From positions 186,001 to 250,000 of the forward strand of contig CAVRVW010000001.1 in assembly GCA_963724695.1 (NCBI GenBank): a stretch of DNA of 64,000 nt, in the 5' to 3' direction. This DNA is from CAVQFD01 sp963724695 (GTDB taxonomy: Bacteria; Acidobacteriota; Vicinamibacteria; Vicinamibacterales; CAVVIG01). Numbering within the stretch: the stretch's first letter is position 1; every line of letters begins with the position of its first letter. Position numbers and translations under genes: made by a program. Shown one piece after another: positions 11,712 through 18,936 of the stretch. The notes below the pieces were generated by a model, which saw only the letters and a list, made by a program, of their open reading frames with translations, had not been told where the DNA came from and ran no database searches.

Positions 11712-12230
11712 CTACTCCTCTGGTAGCGCATAGAACACAACGACCGGCACAAGGACGAGGGCCGCGAGCCCGAGGGTCAGCCAGAGGCCCAGCTGGAGGA
11801 TCCCGCTGTCGACCAGCCCCAGCGTCGCCGTTGCGTCCCCGGCAAAGCGGGCCAGCCAGCCGCCGACGGCGGGGGTCGACGGCCAGCCCCACCGGATGGA
11901 CAGCAGGACAAGCGCTCCCACGCAGATGGCTGCGACACCCTGAGCGATCGTCAACGGCTGTGAGGCGGCCTCGGTGGCCTCCAGCCTGGCGCGCATCTGT
12001 GCCCGCCAATACACTCTGGCCGCCGACGGCACCGACACCACGCGGTTGGCACTTCTCCGTTCAGCGTCGAAAGAGGACGCGACGGCCGCCACCTCGTTGC
12101 AGGCCAGGCAGCTTGCAAAGTGCGCGGCAAGCTCCGACCCTTCGGCGGGCGGCCACTCGGCGGCGTGAACGGCCGACACGACCTCCGCCTCTCGTCGGCA
12201 CTCCGTGGGGTTCGAACTGAGGCCCATCAT
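11712..12230 (-). CDS. Putative anti-sigma factor with zinc-binding motif and two membrane segments
   Basis: This 172-residue protein begins at an ATG that overlaps the stop of the sigma gene by ATGA. A ZAS-like motif HFASCLAC lies at about 37-44. Hydrophobic segments follow (LTIAQGVAAICVGALVLLSI and a C-terminal LGLWLTLGLAALVLVPVVVF). It would hold the ECF sigma factor at the inner membrane until a signal arrives. Translational coupling to the sigma gene supports this. The signal is unknown. It converges tail-to-tail with rho across 39 bp. Confidence 0.72.
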   Translation of the reverse strand: MMGLSSNPTECRREAEVVSAVHAAEWPPAEGSELAAHFASCLACNEVAAVASSFDAERRSANRVVSVPSAARVYWRAQMRARLEATEAASQPLTIAQGVAAICVGALVLLSIRWGWPSTPAVGGWLARFAGDATATLGLVDSGILQLGLWLTLGLAALVLVPVVVFYALPEE

Positions 12231-12796
12231 GACCTTCCCAGCAGACCCGCCAGGCGCTTCCGCGCCCGGAACAGGAGCTGCTTGACGCTCGCTTTCCGCA
12301 GTCCGAGCGAGCCGGCAATCTCGTCGTGCGACAATCCCTGCGCGTATGCGAGCCACAGGAGGGCTCGCTCCCTCGGGCGCAGCCGGCTCATCGCCCTCGC
12401 AAGGTCGGCCTTCTCGACAGCGCGTGCCTGCTCGTCCACCAGCAGCTGGCTCGGGGCCCCCTCTTCGAGCCACGCGCTGGGTCTCGACGAGGCCTGGCGG
12501 CGGCCGTCCCGGGCAAGATTCGTCGCAATCCTGTACAGGTAGTTCCGGCGATGCTCGTCGCTTTCGTAGGCCCGATGGGTCCGCAGGAAGCGGTAGTACG
12601 ATTCCTGAAGCAGATCGTCGGCCGCGCTCGAGTCGCCCGTCATCTTCATCAGGTAGAGCCAGACGGGCCGGGAGGTGCGTTCGTAGAAGAGCCTGAACGC
12701 GTCCTCCTCCATCGAGAGCATCACGTCAGCATCCTCACCAGCGTCGACCGTCCCACGAGCGAGACGGTCGATGTCGCTGACGGTCAGGTCACGCAT
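12227..12796 (-). CDS. ECF-type RNA polymerase sigma factor
   Basis: This 189-residue sigma-70 family protein has region 2 (AFRLFYERTSRPVWLYLMKM, then AADDLLQESYYRFLRT) and region 4 (RPRERALLWLAYAQGLSHDE, then IAGSLGLRKASVKQLLFRAR). It lacks regions 1 and 3, as ECF factors do. It overlaps the membrane-protein gene upstream by 8 bp and the anti-sigma gene downstream by 4 bp, so all three are one operon. It is probably controlled by the downstream zinc-type anti-sigma factor. Confidence 0.9.
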   Translation of the reverse strand: MRDLTVSDIDRLARGTVDAGEDADVMLSMEEDAFRLFYERTSRPVWLYLMKMTGDSSAADDLLQESYYRFLRTHRAYESDEHRRNYLYRIATNLARDGRRQASSRPSAWLEEGAPSQLLVDEQARAVEKADLARAMSRLRPRERALLWLAYAQGLSHDEIAGSLGLRKASVKQLLFRARKRLAGLLGRS

Positions 12797-13289
12797 GCGA
12801 GGACTCTGGCGCCGGCAGCAGGCCGAGGCGCCGCGAGAGCAGGAACGCGGCCATCGCCGACAGGACGAAGCCGATGCCCGCCGCCGAGATCACACACCCG
12901 ACCAGAAAGAGGGCCGGCGACGCTTCCGCAAAGCCGGTGGTGTCGCTGGCGAACCGCGAGCTCACAAAGAGGAACCCGAGACCGATCATGGACGCCACGG
13001 CGCCCGCCTGCACGGACCAGAGGATTCTGGTGACGGGCGCACCCGCCGGTGTCGCATAGCCCTCGGTCTGAAGCGGGGCCGACTCGAGGAAGCGGCGGCC
13101 CACCGGTGTCTGAATGTAGGCGAGCAGATCGTCGTTCGACGTCAGGCGGTCGAAGAGCTTGTTGTGCGCCTCCGACTGCGTCTTCGACTGCCGGAGCCAC
13201 CGGCGGTGGTCGATGGCCGACTTGGTCAGCCAGGCGATGACGCCGAGGAGCGCCATCAAGCCGGTGAGCACGACCATCATCTCGATCAT
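12789..13289 (-). CDS. Membrane half of a sigma-operon protein (probably continuous with the upstream frame)
   Basis: This 166-residue reading frame has a TM segment at its start (MVVLTGLMALLGVIAWLT), a cytoplasmic stretch DHRRWLRQSKTQSEAHNKLF...YIQTPVGRRFLESAPL, and two more TM segments. Reading upstream in the same frame without a start codon gives TYGYDRDESPERFRSRTAEG. That joins well to the C-terminus of the secreted piece at 13286-13705. I think both are one gene split by a single-base frameshift near 13347. Related acidobacterial proteins, as I remember them, combine these two parts next to an ECF sigma gene. Function unknown. Confidence 0.7.
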   Translation of the reverse strand: MIEMMVVLTGLMALLGVIAWLTKSAIDHRRWLRQSKTQSEAHNKLFDRLTSNDDLLAYIQTPVGRRFLESAPLQTEGYATPAGAPVTRILWSVQAGAVASMIGLGFLFVSSRFASDTTGFAEASPALFLVGCVISAAGIGFVLSAMAAFLLSRRLGLLPAPESSHA

Positions 13290-13705
13290 GCCTTCGGCGG
13301 TGCGCGAGCGGAAACGCTCCGGCGACTCGTCGCGGTCGTAGCCGTATGTGGCCGGTCCGAGAAGAAGGTGGGGTTCCTGGCGATCTCGGGGTGCTGGCCC
13401 AGAAACGCCGCCAAGGCCGGATACGGCGATATGTACGAGGCCGTCGTCAAGAGCGAGGGGTCGAGGCGGAGCACCGTCGACAGCGACGGAGGATACTGCC
13501 GAAGGAGCTCCTGGAGTCGCCCGCGGGTCTCGCCAGCGCTGTCGTCCTGAAGCACCAGCACCTGGCCCTGGGCGGCCTGCGCCTCCACGGCGGGGGCGGG
13601 TGCCGCCGGACGGGCAGCCGACGGGGTCTGCGCCCCTAGCGGGGCGGCCAGGGAACAGGTGGCGACCAGAACGATCGCTGCTTTTCGCATCTCGATTGTT
13701 CTCAT
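13286..13705 (-). CDS. Secreted N-terminal half of the sigma-operon protein
   Basis: A signal peptide (MRKAAIVLVATCSLAAPLGAQ) is followed by a linker rich in Ala and Pro, then YPPSLSTVLRLDPSLLTTAS and YPALAAFLGQHPEIARNPTF. The last 20 residues (HTATTATSRRS...) look out of frame. The next frame continues sensibly into the membrane protein at 12789-13289. ATG at 13705 or an internal ATG at 13690 could start it. No known enzymatic motif is visible. It may sense or buffer an envelope signal for the ECF sigma factor, which is inference from the operon only. Confidence 0.65.
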   Translation of the reverse strand: MRTIEMRKAAIVLVATCSLAAPLGAQTPSAARPAAPAPAVEAQAAQGQVLVLQDDSAGETRGRLQELLRQYPPSLSTVLRLDPSLLTTASYISPYPALAAFLGQHPEIARNPTFFSDRPHTATTATSRRSVSARAPPKA

Positions 13706-13729
13706 ACTCCTATTACGGACCTGCCCCCG

Positions 13730-13753
13730 AAGGTTAACGGCAACCTTAACCTT
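13730..13753. promoter_or_regulatory. Palindromic site in the divergent promoter region
   Basis: AAGGTTAA (13730-13737) and TTAACCTT (13746-13753) are perfect 8-bp inverted repeats with an 8-nt spacer. They lie between the sigma operon (minus) and the aldo/keto reductase (plus). This is a likely operator for one or both. Confidence 0.55.
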
Positions 13754-13777
13754 ACCCGACCAATTTACAATCTTCGT

Positions 13778-14755
13778 ATGCGGCAGCGGACGCTCGGGCC
13801 CCTGGGTCCGGTTTCGGAGATCGGCTACGGGATGTGGGGCATGGGCGGCTGGACAGGCTCCGATGACGAGGAGTCGGCAAGGCGTCGCTCGACCGCGGCA
13901 TTCGCGCTCGGCTGCAACTTCTTCGATACGGCCTGGGTCTACGGCCACGGCAAGAGCGAGCGGCTGCTCGGCGGGGCACTTCGCCGCAACCCGACCGGCC
14001 CGCGGATCTGGCGCCACCAAGTTCCCCCCAAGAACATGATGTGGCCAGCCGCCGCCGGGTGTGGCGGCCGAGGACGCGTATCCCCGGGGACCACATCCGT
14101 CGCTACACGGACAAGAGCCTGGAGAACTCTGGGTGTGAGCCGGATCGACCTCCAGCAGTTCCACGTCTGGAGCGACGACTGGTCGAGCGACGCGGGATGG
14201 CAGCGCGCCGTGCGGGACCTCAAGGACAGCGGCATGGTCCGCGCCTTCGGGATCAGCGTCAACCGGTGGGAGCCCGAGAACGTGCTGCGCGCGCTCGACA
14301 CCGGGCTGATTGACAGCGTGCAAGTGGTCTACAACATCTTCGACCAGGCGCCGGAGGACACCCTGTTCCCGCTACTGCCAGCAACGCGGGATCGGCATCA
14401 TTGCGCGCGTCCCTTTCGATGAAGGCAGCCTCACCGGCGCCCTGACCGCGACCAGCTCATGGCCCGAGGGAGACTGGCGCAACACCTACTTCAGCCCGGC
14501 GAACCTCGCCGCGACGCTGCCGCGGGTCGAGCGACTGGGGCCCCTCGGCACCGGCCGGGCATGGATCTGCCGGAACTGGCCCTCCGATTCGTCCTGGAGC
14601 ACCGGGCCGTGACCACGGTCATCCCCGGCATGAGGCGGGTCAGGCACGTAGAACGGAATCTGGCCGCTTCTGACGGCGAACCCCTTCCGCCACGGCTGCG
14701 AGAGGCTCTGCGGGCGCATCGCTGGGACCGGACACCCCCGAAGGGCCCGTTCTAG
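13778..14755 (+). CDS. Aldo/keto reductase, multiple frameshifts
   Basis: This is an NAD(P)H-dependent oxidoreductase of the AKR superfamily. The start MRQRTLGPLGPVSEIGYGMW and the catalytic region GCNFFDTAWVYGHGKSERLL (Asp, Tyr) are intact. Later pieces lie in different frames: VPPKNM, IPGDHIRRYTDKSLEN, LGVSRIDLQQFHVWSDDW, SVQVVYNIFDQAPED, QQRGIGIIARVPFDEGSLTG, and MDLPELALRFVLEH...TVIPGMRR. Breaks are needed near 14025, 14110, 14380 and 14560. With repairs the protein is about 325 residues, normal for the family. Substrate unknown. Confidence 0.85.
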
Positions 14756-14763
14756 ACGTACTG

Positions 14764-15777
14764 CTATTTCGTGACCTTCTCGTCCGCCCGAGCCCCGGCA
14801 GGATTCCCTCCCACAACGTGGTGGTTCCCCTCGTGACACGCGGACCGTACATCTGGTCGTCGGTCCGCTTCAGCCGGACGACCGCCGTCCACGGACGGGT
14901 CCAGGTCGTCGGGTCCGCAACCGTGATCTCGTAATCGATCTTGTCGGCGGCGACACGCGTAAAGCGCTCGACGAGTCGCAGGTGCTCGCCCGATCCCATG
15001 AAGTTGCTTCTGGACGAGAAGTTCGTGGTCTCGACAACCAGGGAGTCCCCTTCCCATCTCCCCCGTGAGTCTCCGTGCCACTGGCGAAGGCCAGGCGGCA
15101 AATGCGGCCGGCCGTCGAGGGGGATGACTCTGGCGTCGTGGATGACCTCCCCGACGATGACGATGTACGCTGCGGTCTGCACGATCTGGTAGTAGCTGTT
15201 GTAGCTGGCAGCATTTCCGCCGAGTCGCGGCATCCCGAACGTAATGCACCGGATCATGTTGCTGAGATCTTCCGGGCCGGCGGGCGGGCGTTGAGCCGCT
15301 GCCGCCGCCGCGGCTCGCTTCTGCTGCGCGTCGGCTGTCAGCGGAGGGACACGACCATCCGGCGGATTCACGATGAGCGATGTGCGGTTATCGAACTCCC
15401 GGGGAACCATCGAGTAGGCACTGTTGGTCGCGTTCGGGTTCCTGAACCGTTGCGGATTCGCCAGCGCCGCCAGAAACACATCGTCCCCGCCGGCGAAGTC
15501 GCTGTTGGAGCCCGCGTCGAAGATCTGCGCCGCGCGCCGCTTCAACTCGATGACTTCATCATCCGTGAGCGACTGTTTGCCTTCCAGCGCCTTGGGACGT
15601 TCGAGCGGGGTCGCGCTGTCGTTCAACCAGATGCCCTGCAAGTCAGGCTGGCCGTCGAGTGTCCGAGGCGCGGTCCACGAACGCGACCATACCCTGTCCC
15701 GCGGCCGGTACGGAGTCGAGCACCAGCCCTGCCACGGTCAGCAGCGTCACCAGGGGCACGAGACACCGACTGCTCAT
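14764..15777 (-). CDS. Secreted acidobacterial protein of unknown function, two frameshifts
   Basis: The start MSSRCLVPLVTLLTVAGLVL is a signal peptide. After a frameshift near 15660 the protein continues DGQPDLQGIWLNDSATPLER and runs to MYGP. A second shift near 14838 gives the C-terminus ACHEGNHHVVGGNPAGARAD. The segments QGIWLND, LVVETTNFSSRSNF and ACHEGN recall a large family of secreted proteins common in Acidobacteriota with no assigned activity. No catalytic motif is claimed. It lies immediately downstream of the SGNH hydrolase with no clear gap. Confidence 0.72.
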
Positions 15778-15849
15778 GGCATCCTCCACCGGTTTGGATT
15801 TTCGTCCCGGCCGCCGATCCGCAGAAGCGCCGCCCTGAGTGGGACGCGC

Positions 15850-17192
15850 TAACGGCGCCCGAGCTTGGGTTGTCGATGGCCGGCTCGTGAACAGCGCGAG
15901 GTCGATCGCGTCCGCCATCGCCTGATACCCGGCGTCGCTCGGGTGCAGGTGGTCGCCGCTGTCGTACTGCGGGCAGGAACCGGCGGGATGGGCCGGGTCG
16001 CGGGTGACGGCGTCGAAGTCGATCACGCCGTCGTACGCGCCGCTCGTGCGGATCCACTGGTTGACCGCCTGCCGCTTGGCTTCGCCGACCGCGCGTGAAG
16101 TAGGCGGCGCCTTCGAACGGCGTCAGCGTCGCGCCGAAGATCTTGAGGCCGCGCGCGTGCGCGCGCTCGATCGAGCTGCCGGTGGCCGGCGATGAGGTCC
16201 TGCGGCCGTCGGCGACGGGTTCTCGCGTGCGTTGCCGATGTCGTTGATGCCTTCGAGGACGATGACGTGCGTCACGCCCGGCTGCGTGAGGACATCGCGA
16301 TCGAAGCGCGCCAGCGCGTTGACACCCGCCTGGGGCGCACCCTCGGTCAGCATGCGGTTGCCCCCGATGCCGACGTTGAGGACGGCCATCGGGCTCGCGC
16401 TGCGCCAGCAGCCGTCTCGCCAGGTGATTCGGCCAGCGGTTGTTGGTGTCTGGCGTCGAGCGCGAGCCATCGGTGATCGAATCGCCAAAGGCCACGATCG
16501 GCCCCGACCGAGTCCGACGCGACCTCGACGCGTGACAACAGGAACCAGCTCTGCGTCGTCGCCACGACCGGCAGGCTCGCCGCGCCCGTGTGGTTGCCCG
16601 TCTCAGACACGTAGCTCGTCTGCAGGGCGCCGTTGTGCATCGTGAGCGGCGATGCGATGTTCGTGCTGCCAGGCAGATAGAGATCGACCACGAGATCGGC
16701 CAGGGGCGGCACGACGACGTCCACGGGATCGCTGAGCAGCGCCGCGCCCGCTGGAATCGCCATCGTGGGCTGGCCGCTGAACGTCAAGGCGCGGGCCGAC
16801 CCCGGGACGATCGCCGGGCCCGCGCCGCGGAGGGCCAGATGCGCGCCGCCAATCGTGACCGGAACTGTCCCGAAGGCATTGCTCACGACCACGCGCGCCC
16901 GGCGACCGCCAAGGCTCACGCGCACAATCTGCCGGAGCGTCTGATTGTTCACATGGAGGAAGGGCGCCGGCTGCGGGGCGGCCTGCCCCGCAGGAGCCCC
17001 GACGGCGGCCGCAGGCGCTGGCGGATTCTGAAGGCGCCCAACCGGCGCCGTCGTCCAGGTGCCAATCCAACGCTCGCTCCCGCCCTGTTGCGCAAGGGTG
17101 GGGTGGGCGGCCAGCAGAGCAGCCGCGATGGCAAGAGCCGGAAGCAATCTCGAAACACTTCGTCCGCACGGCCGCCATTTGGCACCGTTCAT
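15850..17192 (-). CDS. Secreted SGNH/GDSL hydrolase, multiple frameshifts
   Basis: A signal peptide (LLPALAIAAALLAAHPTLAQ) and ERWIGTWTTAPVG open the protein. An N-terminal beta-sandwich region follows, up to SWFLLSRVEVASD. The SGNH blocks are then present in separate frames: VAFGDSITDGSRS (catalytic Ser), VLNVGIGGNRML (Gly, Asn), VIVLEGINDIGNA, and YDSGDHLHPSDAGYQAMADA (Asp-x-x-His). At least five frame changes occur between 16510 and 16030. The exact 3' end near 15850 is uncertain because the frame runs on into the next gene. The family hydrolyses esters, often acetyl groups on polysaccharides. AAGGAGGG precedes the ATG. Confidence 0.8.
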
Positions 17193-17360
17193 GGCTCAGC
17201 CCTCCTTGGTTCGTGGCTATTCAGGGGCGTATCTTAGCGCTTTCCCTTGAGCGAGGAACGCTTTGCAGGGCCGAATGCCGTTCGGCCGTCAGCGCCGGGC
17301 GCGAAGCCCGGGCGGGGCCTGATATACTAGGGTTTTCCCGGCAAGGCCAAGGAGCACGCT

Positions 17361-17624
17361 GTGCAGGAAGCCATTCACCCCAAGTACTACGACGTCGATG
17401 CGCGCTGCGCGTGCGGCGCCACGTGGAAGACCCGATCGACCAAGTCGGAGCTGCACCTCGAGATCTGCTCGAACTGCCACCCGTTCTTCACGGGCCGGCA
17501 GAAACTGCTCGACACAGAAGGCCGAATCGTGCGCTTCACCAAGAAGTTCGGCGCCCAGACGTCCGAGCAGCGGAAGACCGCGGCCAAGACCAAGGCGAAG
17601 AAGGAAACGGCAACCACGCGCTAG
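17361..17624 (+). CDS. rpmE: 50S ribosomal protein bL31
   Basis: This 87-residue protein starts at GTG 17361 with AAGGAG upstream. It carries the bL31 pattern IHPKYYDVDARCACGATWKT...LEICSNCHPFFTGRQKLLDT. The CxC plus CxxC cysteines mark the zinc-binding form. The basic tail (KTAAKTKAKKETATTR) is a little longer than usual. A TATACT at 17323-17328 could be its -10 box, but the -35 is unclear. The region upstream also contains a CCGGGC-GCGAA-GCCCGG hairpin. Confidence 0.96.
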   Translation: MQEAIHPKYYDVDARCACGATWKTRSTKSELHLEICSNCHPFFTGRQKLLDTEGRIVRFTKKFGAQTSEQRKTAAKTKAKKETATTR

Positions 17625-17652
17625 CGACGCGGCGGGCCCAGCCGGGTCCGCC

Positions 17653-18936
17653 CTACTGCGGCGTCAGGTCCATCAGCGGGGCCTGCCCCGGTTCTCCCGA
17701 CAACTTTCGATCGAGGCGGGCCAGACGATGCCGGACGGCATCGTTCCAGCCCCTGCGTGCGCTGACATCCAGGCTCCTGAGCGCGAACGACCGCGCGGCC
17801 GTCAGGTCTCGCGCACGGTGCTCGGCATGGATCGCGAGCGCCTCGGCAGCCTCACGCGCCAGATGCGGCGGGCAAGCCCGCACCTCCAGCAGGCGGCGCC
17901 AGCACGCTGCCGCCACCTCGAACCTGCGCTCACGACGCTCGAGCAGCGCCAGCGATCGAAGCGCCAGGGCACGAACGGACGTGTGGCCGGAAAGGCTCGC
18001 CGCTCGATCGAACGCGGCCCGCGCGCGCGCGAGCGCGCCGGATCGCGCGTAGATGCCGCCGAGCGCGAACGCCTCGCGGGCATCCGCGGTCTCCGCCGGC
18101 CCGGCGTCAACGAGCTCGAGAAGTCGTGCCGCCAACGCCGCCAGCGACAACAGGTCGCGCTGATTGTGCTCCACCACTCCGGCGAGCGGTCGCGCATCCC
18201 CCGACCGCAGGAACTGAAAGTAGCGTTCCGGGATCTCGAACCCCGGCACATCGTCGCGACGCGGCGCTCCGAGCACCTGTGCTTCGAGGCCGGTGAGCGA
18301 GCAGTCGCCGTCGCCCCAGAACCGCCGCGCCGGATGCAGGACGTCCAGGTGCGGCCGCTCATGGCCCGCCCATTCCAGACGATGGTACGAACAGCGGGTC
18401 TCGATGAGCGGCGCGTCGAATGACTTGCCGTTGAAGGTCACGAGGGCACCCGACAACGAGAGGTCGTGTGCGAACGCCAGCAGCATCGCCCGCTCGCCAC
18501 CGTGTTCCGCCAGCAGGTATTGCCGCGTCCTGAACGCCCCGTCCTCGTCGCACCAGCCACAGCCCACGAGGAACGCGTAGGTGCCGGCACCACCGCTGAG
18601 TCCGGTGGTCTCGAGATCGAAGAACAGCAACGGCGGGCTCGGGAAGAGAGGGCCAGTCATCATCGCCGCAGGGCCGCCAAGACTCGCCACGCTGGCCCGG
18701 TCCACACGGGCCGACGACAGGCGCGCGGTGATGTCGCCCACACGGGCGACACCGTGCTTCTCTCCGGCCTCCCAGCGCCTCTCAACGACGAACAAGCGCG
18801 ACCCGTGCGCCTCGCGCCACTCGCCTCCAAGGGCGCGTTCGACCCGCCCGGCGGCGGCCATCTGGGACGACGCCGGCACGACGGGCGCCGGCGGCGGCAC
18901 CTTGAGCACGGCTCTGACCCGATCGGAAATGTTCAC
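17653..18936 (-). CDS. mrfB: MrfB-like DEDDh exonuclease (YprB family) with C-terminal helical repeats
   Basis: This 427-residue protein has an RNase H-like exonuclease fold. The acidic residues are visible: Asp107 and Glu109 in LLFFDLETTGLSGG, Asp174 in VTFNGKSFDAPLI, and His257/Asp261 in VVEHNQRDLLSLAAL. A TPR-like helical region follows, from about 285 to 400. Its GTG start at 18936 overlaps the helicase stop as GTGA, so the two are translationally coupled. In Bacillus subtilis the YprA-YprB (MrfA-MrfB) pair repairs mitomycin C damage. The same arrangement here suggests the same nucleotide-excision-like role. Confidence 0.85.
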   Translation of the reverse strand: MNISDRVRAVLKVPPPAPVVPASSQMAAAGRVERALGGEWREAHGSRLFVVERRWEAGEKHGVARVGDITARLSSARVDRASVASLGGPAAMMTGPLFPSPPLLFFDLETTGLSGGAGTYAFLVGCGWCDEDGAFRTRQYLLAEHGGERAMLLAFAHDLSLSGALVTFNGKSFDAPLIETRCSYHRLEWAGHERPHLDVLHPARRFWGDGDCSLTGLEAQVLGAPRRDDVPGFEIPERYFQFLRSGDARPLAGVVEHNQRDLLSLAALAARLLELVDAGPAETADAREAFALGGIYARSGALARARAAFDRAASLSGHTSVRALALRSLALLERRERRFEVAAACWRRLLEVRACPPHLAREAAEALAIHAEHRARDLTAARSFALRSLDVSARRGWNDAVRHRLARLDRKLSGEPGQAPLMDLTPQ

